Assembly: GCF_020181655.1 (NCBI RefSeq)
Contig: NZ_CP084032.1
Span: 2,480,001-2,544,000 of the forward strand
Origin: Pectobacterium colocasium
GTDB taxonomy: Bacteria > Pseudomonadota > Gammaproteobacteria > Enterobacterales > Enterobacteriaceae
Reading direction: 5' to 3'
Length of the DNA stretch: 64,000 nt
Positions 16,834 to 24,713 of the stretch are shown in pieces. The notes beneath the pieces are model-generated. The model was not told the DNA's origin. It searched no databases and saw only the letters and a program-made list of their open reading frames with translations. Each line of letters starts with the position of its first letter. The first letter of the stretch is position 1. The translations under genes and the position numbers were made by a program.

Positions 16834-17627
16834 TTACTGGAAAAGATGCCGGACGGCTGCCGTTCGCACACTTTGGCTCAACGCATCCAGCGAGGCAGAA
16901 CGGATATTCCAGCGGTGCCAATACAGGCGGATATCAATCGGGTTCCCGACCTGAAATGGGACTAATTCGCCTTTTTCCGTATGCGATGATGCCATATGTT
17001 CCGGGATCATCCCCCACCCTAGCCCTCTGAATGTAATCTGTCCTTATTGTTAAATATCAGGAGTGGCGCGTTCTGTAGGCTATCCGCGTTGATGCCGTCA
17101 GCAAAGTACGTATCGTGAAATATCTGTGAGCAATAGGCGCGATAGCGCATCGTTCCTAAGTATTCCACACCGCAGCCTTGAATCGGTTCTGCGCTGGCGC
17201 TGACCGCAGCCATGACGCGACCTTCGCGTAGCAAAGTTGCCGAATGCTCCTGATCTTCAACAAGCATATCGAGTAAAATACCTGACTGGCGACAGACATC
17301 TTCCATCGCATCCAGAAACCATCCATCTATTGAATCCGCATTCACAGCCACTGAAATACGCTGTCTTGCTGGCATTTCAAGTGTGCTGAAAAGCTCGCTC
17401 TCCAACATATCTATCTGTTCTGCATGCCGCAGTAGCGCTTGTCCTGTTGACGTCGCTCGGCAAGGATTGCCCCTTACGATCAACACCTGGCCAAGCTGAT
17501 CTTCCAACTGCTTGATTCGCTGACTGATGGCAGAGGGTGTGACGTGAAGCTTACGCGCCGCAATATCAAAACTGCCGCTGCGGACAATCTCCATGAACGC
17601 TCTCAGGGAAGGATAATTTAGGTGCAT
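16834..17627 (-). pseudogene. LysR-type (ArgP/LysG-like) regulator with internal deletion
   Basis: The first 202 residues are a normal LysR-type regulator of the ArgP/LysG kind: MHLNYPSLRAFMEIVRSGSF, then the helix-turn-helix LHVTPSAISQRIKQLEDQLG and the effector domain to LLIFNNKDRLH. The frame then stops at 17019. The lost C-terminus resumes two frames away as GLGWGMIPEHMASS and later RLYWHRWNIRSASLDAL, ending at 16834. Compared with the family, about 30 residues are missing at the join and the frame is shifted. DNA binding by the N-terminal fragment is conceivable, but regulation by a ligand is not. Confidence 0.75.
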
Positions 17628-17804
17628 GGTTATTTTTTATTAACAATATCAGGATAGTTTAATTTGCCTTAATTAAGGCGGCGATACAACTTGCACAGCG
17701 TTGCCGAGACGACTGTCGATATTGAGGAAATGTGGGAGGATTACGGGAATGTCGAATATATTCACCCGGCGACCATATGGTCACCGGGTAACAACATTTC
17801 TTTT

Positions 17805-19778
17805 TTACTTTAAGAGCGCATGAGGTAACGCATGCTGCTGCTCCAAACGGAAATGCTCGATCGTTTGCGCCAGCAGCATGGACTGATCTTCCAGCGAGCT
17901 GGCTGCAGCAGACATCTGTTGTACCAGTGCGGAGTTTTGCTGCGTCACGCCATCCATTTCATTAACGGCAATCGTGACCTGGCTAATGCCTTTCGCTTGC
18001 TCATCCGATGCCGTAACAATTTCACCGATGATGCTTTGTACCGAGCTGACGGCATGTGTCATATCCTGCATGGTTTTACCGGCATCGTTCACCAATTTAA
18101 CGCCGCTTTCAACCCGCTGACTGGATTCCTCGATCAGGGCCGCAATCTCTTTCACCGCGCTCGCACTACGCTGTGCCAGATTACGCACTTCTGATGCCAC
18201 AACAGCGAATCCTCTTCCCTGCTCGCCCGCTCGTGCCGCTTCTACCGCCGCGTTAAGCGCCAGAATGTTGGTCTGGAAAGCGATGCTGTTAATCATGGTG
18301 GTGATATCACCAATCTTCTTCGCACTCTCATCAATCTGCGCCATCGTATGAACCACCTGGCCAACCAGTGATTCGCCACGCTGGGCTATCTTCGTAGCGT
18401 TCTCTGTGAGCGTCGTGGCCTGATGGGCGTTGTTGGCGTTGTGTTTCACCGTTGCGGTGATCTCTTCCATGCTTGCAGCGGTTTGTTCCAGTGCAGCGGC
18501 CTGCTGCTCGGTACGCGATGCAAGATTGAGGTTGCCGCTGGCAATTTCTGCCGCGCCCTGCCGCACGGCATCGCTGGCTTCTTTGATCTGTCCAACCACC
18601 TGGCGCAGCTGTGATTGCATCGTATTCAGTGCGAAGAACAGGCTGTTACGATCGTTGGGTTTCACGTCAATCACATTACTCAGGCGCCCTTCCGCAACGG
18701 CCAGCGCGATGGTTGCAGCCTCACGTGGTTCACCACCCAGCGGTTTCAGCACTTTACGGCTGAATACCCAGCCCAGCAGCGCGCTCACCAACAGGATACT
18801 GATCACCATCATAATGACCGCATTCATTAATTGACGCTCAGAAGCCGCCATTACCTGGCTTACTGGGGCTACAATCCCCAGATACCATTTCTCTGTACTG
18901 TTGCCGATGGTCACGGGCTGCCAGGTTACCAACGCTTGTTCGCCCAGAATGGCATCGTCGTGTTGCACTACTGCGGACGTGAAATTGTCTGTCGACCCTT
19001 GCCAGGCTTTACTTGTCTGGGACTTATCAGGATAAGAGATGACTTTGCTCGCACTGGATAGCAGCATCGCGTATCCGCCGCCTTCCCAGGGCTTAATCTG
19101 GTTAACTTTTTGCTGCAATGACGCAAGCGAAATATCTGAAGTGACGACGCCCCACAGTTTCCCCTGGCTGACAATCGGTGCAGCGACTGACGTCAGCAGC
19201 GTGGGAACACCGTTGTAAGCATAGGTATAGGGTTCGATCAGCGTGTCTTTCTGGCTCTTTTGCGGCAGCAGATAATAATCACCTTGGCCGGGAGTCAGGT
19301 AGGACTGCAGAGGATGCATCTTGTAATTGCCAGCCTGATCGCGATCGACAAACCAGGCGTAGCGGCCTTTAGGTGCTTGACCCGGTTGCTCGGCAAACTC
19401 GGCATCACGCCCATCAAACGCGTTTTCTTCAAAGATAACCGAAATCGAGAGATATTCTGGGTTATCCCGTAGCGCAGACTCCATCATTTTATCGACGACG
19501 GCACGGTCTTTAATGCCTGCGGCGGGCAAGGCAACCAGCCCTTGTCCAAGGTTATGCGCGACATCACGAGCGTAGTTGAGTTCCTGTTGAATTCTGAGTG
19601 CTTCGCTCTGGGCGATCTGCTGTAAATAGCGTTCTGCCAGAGACTTTTGTTCCTTACTGGACTGCCAGCTGAGCACCCCAATGGTGACAGCGAAACCGAG
19701 TGCGATGGTTAATGCGCCAGTTAACAATACCTGAGCGCGGGTACTCATTGTCTTTTTTTGTATTAATTGTGTGGCCAT
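17805..19778 (-). CDS. Methyl-accepting chemotaxis protein with Cache sensor
   Basis: A 657-residue transmembrane chemoreceptor. A first membrane segment lies at about residues 16-38, a periplasmic double-Cache-like sensor at about 40-325 ([18 protein letters not shown] is typical), a second segment at about 328-352, then HAMP and a signalling coiled coil. The conserved hairpin tip reads [20 protein letters not shown]. There is no C-terminal NWETF-type methylase tether. I start at 19778 because AGGAG lies 7 bases ahead; the frame is open to 19814. The ligand is unknown; Cache sensors often bind amino or organic acids. Confidence 0.9.
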   Translation of the reverse strand: MATQLIQKKTMSTRAQVLLTGALTIALGFAVTIGVLSWQSSKEQKSLAERYLQQIAQSEALRIQQELNYARDVAHNLGQGLVALPAAGIKDRAVVDKMMESALRDNPEYLSISVIFEENAFDGRDAEFAEQPGQAPKGRYAWFVDRDQAGNYKMHPLQSYLTPGQGDYYLLPQKSQKDTLIEPYTYAYNGVPTLLTSVAAPIVSQGKLWGVVTSDISLASLQQKVNQIKPWEGGGYAMLLSSASKVISYPDKSQTSKAWQGSTDNFTSAVVQHDDAILGEQALVTWQPVTIGNSTEKWYLGIVAPVSQVMAASERQLMNAVIMMVISILLVSALLGWVFSRKVLKPLGGEPREAATIALAVAEGRLSNVIDVKPNDRNSLFFALNTMQSQLRQVVGQIKEASDAVRQGAAEIASGNLNLASRTEQQAAALEQTAASMEEITATVKHNANNAHQATTLTENATKIAQRGESLVGQVVHTMAQIDESAKKIGDITTMINSIAFQTNILALNAAVEAARAGEQGRGFAVVASEVRNLAQRSASAVKEIAALIEESSQRVESGVKLVNDAGKTMQDMTHAVSSVQSIIGEIVTASDEQAKGISQVTIAVNEMDGVTQQNSALVQQMSAAASSLEDQSMLLAQTIEHFRLEQQHALPHALLK

Positions 19779-19929
19779 TATGGCTCTCCTGATGTTGACC
19801 CTGGTAGAAATCAACCTTCCTTTGCAGTGAGCTCCCTGCTATGTCTATCGGCGCTTTTTTTTTGAACTTTAGTGGCGCAGAGAGCTCAGGATAAGGGACG
19901 GAGAGCTGTGATAACTGATTACGACATTT

Positions 19930-20406
19930 TTACTTTTGTCTGTCTGAATTCAGTATCTTATTCATATTAAAACCGGTAGTCTGGAAGCCGATTTTTTCAT
20001 ACAACGCTTTCGCTGACTGATTATTCACCGCCACTCTTAAACCAATCTCATTGATCCCCACGGCTGCCACCGCGGCTTCCATTTCCAGTAATGATGCTTT
20101 TCCCAAACCTAGCCCACGCCACGCAGGCAGAAGGAAAAAGTCGGATACCCAGACAGATTGTTGGTTAAACACGACCCAGAGGTAGCCAATCACCGGATCT
20201 GTATTATCAGCGTGAATACACCAGAGTGTATTTTCTGCCGTATCAGGGCCTTGAGGTAACGCGATATCAATCGATTGTGTTGCGATCGCCCTTGCTTTCT
20301 CTTCGTTATAACCACGAGAATCCTGTAGATCCTGAGCATATTCCAGAATAAAACACTGGCGATACGCAGCAAATTCACCAGCCGACATCTTTTTTAAGTT
20401 AACCAT
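19930..20406 (-). CDS. GNAT N-acetyltransferase
   Basis: A 158-residue GNAT enzyme. The acetyl-CoA pyrophosphate loop is in LLPAWRGLGLGKASLLEME and motif B is VAVNNQSAKALYEKIGF. The N-terminal half (FAAYRQCFILEYAQDL) is typical of the small-molecule acetyltransferases. It stands alone. The substrate is not predictable. Confidence 0.82.
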   Translation of the reverse strand: MVNLKKMSAGEFAAYRQCFILEYAQDLQDSRGYNEEKARAIATQSIDIALPQGPDTAENTLWCIHADNTDPVIGYLWVVFNQQSVWVSDFFLLPAWRGLGLGKASLLEMEAAVAAVGINEIGLRVAVNNQSAKALYEKIGFQTTGFNMNKILNSDRQK

Positions 20407-20477
20407 TTTCCCTCACGACAATATGACTATTAGAATGTGCACGGTTCCGTAACACGCAACAGTACCGTGCAGATACA

Positions 20478-20665
20478 TCAGGATGGAGTGTCAGATACCG
20501 TTTTGGCCGAACGTTCGCGGGCGGAAGACGAACAGATAAAAGCCAGAAACACCATGGCCAGAACCCGCAGCATGGCGATGCGTACCCCCGCAACTTCGCC
20601 AAGAAACCCCAGCGCAGGCGGGCCGACGAGAAAAGCAAAGTAGCCCAGCGTGGCTTCAAGAATTC
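20478..20665 (-). pseudogene. C-terminal remnant of an MFS transporter
   Basis: On the minus strand the frame from about 20665 reads EATLGYFAFLVGPPALGFLG, then VLAMVFLAFICSS, and stops at 20478. This resembles the last two membrane segments of YbjJ-like MFS transporters. Upstream the frame opens on meaningless sequence, so the body of the gene is gone. The flanks 20407-20477 and 20666-20763 hold no gene that I see. Confidence 0.6.
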
Positions 20666-20763
20666 TGCATTGTGTATCTTTGCCATCCTGTGTTGCATCG
20701 TGTGATGGTGACGTCATTCTGTTTCCCCTTAGCTGGCAATCCTGACTACCGTAACCTTTATAA

Positions 20764-20803
20764 CAAAAAAAGCCGCCAGTGGGTTCGCTCCCACTGGCGG
20801 CTT
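20764..20803 (-). terminator. Strong terminator of cybC
   Basis: On the minus strand a perfect 14-base stem (AAGCCGCCAGTGGG and its complement) with a 6-base loop is followed by seven Ts. Confidence 0.92.
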
Positions 20804-20822
20804 ATGGTAAACGAAAAGCGGC

Positions 20823-21218
20823 TTAGCCTCTCAATTTACTGTGGTATTCACCTTTCAAGGTATTGATTTCAGCTAACACCGCTTTGGCTTCGCTCAGTTT
20901 ACCGGCATCCGCCAGAGCCTGTGCGCTGTCAACTTTTTGCAAAATCTTATCCAGACCTTCCACATAGGCTTTTCTGTCTGGGCCATCGGCAGGTTGTTTA
21001 GCGAAATCAGGTGGCACCTGCGTTTTAGCATGCTCGACGTGCTCACGGAATGTGCTCAGCGCAGTTTTCAGCGCGGCGGCATCATCCGCTTTCGTTGCAG
21101 CGGTATAGCTTTTCTGCATACCACGCATATCTTCCGACGTGGTGGCGTTTGCCAAAACAGGTGTCAGCAAACTACCGGCCAACAGCACAGAAAAACAGAT
21201 CTTGGTCATTTTATTCAT
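20823..21218 (-). CDS. cybC: Cytochrome b562
   Basis: A soluble periplasmic four-helix-bundle b-type cytochrome. The signal peptide ends near VLANA. The axial Met ligand is expected near the mature N-terminus (SEDMRGMQ), and the His ligand is in the last helix (GEYHSKLRG), the positions used in E. coli CybC. The middle helices (ADDAAALKTALSTFREHVEHA) fit the family. I start at the ATG at 21218, with a GAGAG site ahead. The physiological electron partner of this family is unknown. It is monocistronic. Confidence 0.85.
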   Translation of the reverse strand: MNKMTKICFSVLLAGSLLTPVLANATTSEDMRGMQKSYTAATKADDAAALKTALSTFREHVEHAKTQVPPDFAKQPADGPDRKAYVEGLDKILQKVDSAQALADAGKLSEAKAVLAEINTLKGEYHSKLRG

Positions 21219-21535
21219 CTTGAACTCTCGCTTGTGTTCCACAGCACGACATACTCAGAGAATCTGGCCGCCACAAGCCGGCCAGCCCAATATTGCTCTT
21301 GTTATATTGCGTCCTACGCCATGACCAGATTACATCGTAATGGCTATTCTGATTTTATGGTTATTACTGTAAAGATGTTAAATTATTTTTAATCGTTCCG
21401 CTTTTTTTAATTGTGTAAATGTAAAAAAGCTCGCCAGTACAACTCCGGTAAGCCTTTTTATCAGCACAATTTTTATCGCTAACAAAGAGGAACAGCCTTC
21501 GGTCAACTGTTCCCCATTAATTCAAGTGATAGATC
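21219..21535. other. Intergenic region between cybC and osmC
   Basis: The stretch is AT-rich around 21360-21480 and holds the cybC promoter by position. No open frame or clear operator is visible. Confidence 0.4.
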
Positions 21536-21964
21536 TTAGTTCAATTGATAGTCCAGCGTGATCTCGGCTTTGAGCACTTTTGACACCGGGCAGCCCGCCT
21601 TCGCTTTTTGGATGATGCTATCAAACGCCGCGTCATCAATACCCGGCAGCTTCACCTTGCTGTGCAAGGCGATTTTGGTGATCGCAAACCCGCCATCGAC
21701 TTTATCCAGCGACACATCTGCCGTGGTATCAATCAACTCGGGCTTATGGCCTGCTTCACCTAACATCAGCGATAGCGCCATAGAGAAACAGGCCGCATGC
21801 GCCGCGCCAATCAACTCTTCCGGATTCGTACCGGATTTACCTTCAAAACGGGTATTGAAGCCGTAAGGTTGCTGCTGCAACGCGCCGCTTTCCGTTGATA
21901 CAGTACCTTTCCCCTGCTTGATATCACCTTCCCAATGCGCTTGCCCTTTCTTGTGAATGGTCAT
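21536..21964 (-). CDS. osmC: OsmC, osmotically inducible peroxiredoxin
   Basis: A 142-residue peroxidase that reduces organic hydroperoxides in the cytoplasm using paired cysteines. The two catalytic Cys are in AAHAACFSMALSLML and AKAGCPVSKVLKAE. The sequence follows E. coli OsmC closely from MTIHKKGQAHWEGDIKQGKG to the end, with the expected length. In E. coli transcription responds to osmotic shock and RpoS; no promoter was assigned here. Confidence 0.96.
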   Translation of the reverse strand: MTIHKKGQAHWEGDIKQGKGTVSTESGALQQQPYGFNTRFEGKSGTNPEELIGAAHAACFSMALSLMLGEAGHKPELIDTTADVSLDKVDGGFAITKIALHSKVKLPGIDDAAFDSIIQKAKAGCPVSKVLKAEITLDYQLN

Positions 21965-22299
21965 GTTATCTCCTCTTCATCGTTATGGATTAGCCATTGG
22001 CCGCTATCCTGAATACGACGAAATAACGTCATTGTCATACTCTTTAAACCCTAGAACACATTGGGAAGAAACCCAAATCGATTACTTCATTCGCATAATA
22101 ATTTTACCGCAGAGAAATAAGCCTGCTGATATATTCACTGCTTTATTATTTTAAGAAAAAATCGATTTACATATTTATACAAAAGCCTGATTATCAATAT
22201 GCCAAAATAATGGGGTTTCAAAAATGGATTTCCGTTTTGGCATTGTTATTTTCACCACTCACCTATGTTATTAATCTTGAATCATATTGGATGTGAAAC
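21965..22299. other. Intergenic region upstream of osmC and the expansin gene
   Basis: This divergent region of about 335 bases carries the promoters of osmC and the expansin gene by position. The inverted repeat ATGCCAAAA / TTTTGGCAT at 22199-22207 and 22235-22243 stands about 60 bases upstream of the expansin start and may be an operator or hairpin. No KdgR-like site was convincing. Confidence 0.45.
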
Positions 22300-22989
22300 A
22301 TGAATAAAATAACTTCATTAGCATTATCTGCATTATGCGTTATCCCCCTGGTTAATACCGCTCACGCCCAGTGGGAACTGGACGATATCTGTTACGGCTA
22401 CGCCACTGCCACGGGCTCTGGCTATCAGGGCGGCGCGCTCTTACTGGATCCGATTCCACAGAACATGGAGATTACGGCGTTAAACCGGAACCAGTTGGAT
22501 TATCGCGGCGTGAAGGCGTCGCTGGCCGGAGCCTATCTGAAAGTAAACGGGCCAAAAGGCAGTACGGTGGTTTATGTCACCGATCTCTACCCAGAAGGTG
22601 GCGATTGCGCATTGGATTTATCATTTAATGCCTTTGAAAAAATAGGCAACCTACAGGATGGAAAAATTAATATCGACTGGACGCTGATCGAAGCGCCAGT
22701 AAATGGCAATGTTATTTACCGTATAAAGGAAGGGTCAAACCCTTATTGGGCTGCGGTACAATTCAGGAATGTAAAATACCCGGTTATTGAGATGAAATAC
22801 ATGCGCAATAACCAGTGGATTGCCGCACAGAAAACCGATTATAACCACTTTATTGTTGAACACGTTGGAATGAATGACATTCCGATCGAGTTTACCGACG
22901 TAAAAGGCAACGTCCTCAGTGATACGCTGCCGCCGATGTCACAGAGCACCTCATCCGCTTACCTGATCACGGGCAACGTTCAACTGTAA
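22300..22989 (+). CDS. Bacterial expansin (EXLX1-type)
   Basis: A secreted 229-residue expansin, a non-hydrolytic protein that loosens plant cell walls by disrupting cellulose contacts. The signal peptide ends AHA at residue 23. Domain D1 (about 28-125) keeps the two key acids as VYVTDLYPEG (Asp95) and CALDLS (Asp106), like Asp71 and Asp82 of Bacillus EXLX1 as I recall. Domain D2 (about 130-229) is the CBM63-like cellulose-binding part with aromatics at NPYWAAVQFR. Cys31 and Cys103 may bridge, which the Bacillus protein lacks. It has its own promoter region and is a likely plant-interaction factor. Confidence 0.92.
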   Translation: MNKITSLALSALCVIPLVNTAHAQWELDDICYGYATATGSGYQGGALLLDPIPQNMEITALNRNQLDYRGVKASLAGAYLKVNGPKGSTVVYVTDLYPEGGDCALDLSFNAFEKIGNLQDGKINIDWTLIEAPVNGNVIYRIKEGSNPYWAAVQFRNVKYPVIEMKYMRNNQWIAAQKTDYNHFIVEHVGMNDIPIEFTDVKGNVLSDTLPPMSQSTSSAYLITGNVQL

Positions 22990-23295
22990 TCCTCACGGCC
23001 TTGAGGGAGGCGGCATCACGCAGCGTCCCTCATTTCTGCAAAACAACCGTTCTGCAAAAAATCACGTTGGAAAACGTATGTGATGTTTTTGTCAGCATTT
23101 TCATCACATTATCTGGACGCCATCGGCTGCTCATGCGTACACTTCGTGTTTCCCACTTTTTCTATTGCTCAAATATTTGTTAGTTTTATCACTTCTTTAA
23201 GCGTTTGATTCGCCATCATTCGCACTACAGTATACCCTGTCGCAGATTACATTCTCTTTTCTGCTTTAGGCATCATTACAAAAGGTCTCTTTTGC
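22990..23295. other. Intergenic region before srfA
   Basis: About 305 bases with no convincing gene. It should contain the srfABC promoter. I looked for a flagellar sigma-28 promoter, since srfABC is reported as flagella-coregulated in Salmonella, and found only a poorly spaced GCCATCAT-type element near 23210. Confidence 0.4.
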
Positions 23296-24711
23296 GTGGC
23301 AAAATTATTTTTACGTAGTGGAAGTTTGGATGATTTTCTGGCGCTGGGCGAGAACGGACAGCCAGTTTACGCATCGGCACTTCAATTGCGGGAAACGTTG
23401 CGTCTCAGAAAACAACAGCAGATTGCCGATTGTCTGGCGATTCCCCAACCCAATGAACATGGCGACCGTATTGACTGGTATTCGCCGGTGGACGGTAAAG
23501 TCACCTCCTGGATTGCCGCGAGCGAAGAAGAACGAGAAAAAGCGCTGGCATTACTGGAAACCTATCAGGCCGCCGTGGCCGACATCAGTCAGCGCGCGCA
23601 AAATGCAGAAAAGGCCGGTCAGAAACTTTTCGGGGTCCTGCTGGCAAAAGCGATACAGTTCCCAGGTGCGAACCACGTCTATCTGGTGGATGGCAAGCCA
23701 GTCTTAACGTTCTGGGGCTTCGTTAATCTCGATAAAAAATCCCGCCTTGATGCGCTGGATTGCCTGCGGCCTGTCATCAAAGACGTGGAACCACTTTTTG
23801 TTGCCCCCGCGCCCGCAGCAAGCGCACCAACGCTGCCGCTGGTCGATCCTATTCCCGAGACGAAACCACAGCCTGTCAGCCCACCGGAACCCGTCGAGCC
23901 AACGCCTGCACCTGTCGCCGCGGCAGCAGCCGTTCCTGTTCGCCCACCGTTCTTCCGTCTGTGGTGGCTGCTACCTGCTGCCGCACTGTTAGCGATTTTG
24001 TCACTGCAAATACGTGGCTGCGTGTCAGGACAAGACGACAAACCGACATCCGATGTAGCCACAACGGTCAAGCCAGAAAAACGCGCCCTGCCTTCTTCTA
24101 CGCCGGCTGAACCTGCGCCACAGCCAGAAAGCACGCCTGTTCCGCCTGTCGCAGAAAAAGAGGTCGTGAAAGCCGCGGAGCCATCAGTCGCTACGGCACC
24201 GGTTGCTGCTGCGCCTGTAGTAGACGCGGTCAAACCGGAAGCACCTGCGGTCACGGAGCCGAAAGAGCCTGTTGCACCGCCGGCTGAACCCGTTGTCGAC
24301 CCAGTGCCAGCGATTCCTGCGGGCAAAGATGATCTCGTCATGCCAGCCGACGCGGTGAAAATCGGTTCCATCAAATTCCTGAACGGCAACTGGCGCGTCA
24401 TTGTTGATAGCAAAGCGCCGATTACCGGCAGGCCGCCTAGCCTGCGCTACCAGATTCAAAATGGAAAAGGCACGGCACGCATCACTCATGGTGACGGTGT
24501 CACGTGTCGCGCTAACGTTGAGGCAGGATTAATGAGCTCTGGCAATCTGATCATCAACAGTCGTTCCGGCGCCCGCTGCTCTGATAATTCTCGTTTCCAA
24601 ATGCCGGAACTGGTCTGTAAACAAGGTGCCTCCGGCGCTGCGGCAGAGTGTATTGGTCGCTATGACGAAAACACCGTTTTCCCGATGACGATAAAGCGCG
24701 AGAGTAAATAA
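23296..24711 (+). CDS. srfA: SrfA, membrane-anchored virulence-associated protein
   Basis: The first gene of srfABC encodes a 471-residue protein starting at GTG. Residues 1-165 are a conserved cytoplasmic region, 165-216 are Pro/Ala-rich, and one membrane segment lies at about 222-240 (LWWLLPAAALLAILSLQI). A second Pro/Ala/Glu-rich stalk to about 345 leads to a C-terminal domain with five cysteines (residues 355-471: GDGVTCRANVEAG, GARCSDNS, MPELVCKQG). The topology suggests a cytoplasmic module tethered to a periplasmic domain through a stalk. Srf means SsrB-regulated factor in Salmonella, but the biochemical function is unknown. The next gene starts 2 bases after its stop. Confidence 0.85.
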   Translation: MAKLFLRSGSLDDFLALGENGQPVYASALQLRETLRLRKQQQIADCLAIPQPNEHGDRIDWYSPVDGKVTSWIAASEEEREKALALLETYQAAVADISQRAQNAEKAGQKLFGVLLAKAIQFPGANHVYLVDGKPVLTFWGFVNLDKKSRLDALDCLRPVIKDVEPLFVAPAPAASAPTLPLVDPIPETKPQPVSPPEPVEPTPAPVAAAAAVPVRPPFFRLWWLLPAAALLAILSLQIRGCVSGQDDKPTSDVATTVKPEKRALPSSTPAEPAPQPESTPVPPVAEKEVVKAAEPSVATAPVAAAPVVDAVKPEAPAVTEPKEPVAPPAEPVVDPVPAIPAGKDDLVMPADAVKIGSIKFLNGNWRVIVDSKAPITGRPPSLRYQIQNGKGTARITHGDGVTCRANVEAGLMSSGNLIINSRSGARCSDNSRFQMPELVCKQGASGAAAECIGRYDENTVFPMTIKRESK

Positions 24712-24713
24712 TC

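Noticed and set aside
23100..23295. A flagellar sigma-28 promoter for srfABC.
   Set aside because: The only GCC-type -10 candidate has the wrong spacing to any TAAA-like -35 element.
23679..24413. A 244-codon minus-strand frame with Gly/Ala/Ser-rich repeats.
   Set aside because: It is the antisense shadow of the Pro/Ala-rich stalks of srfA.
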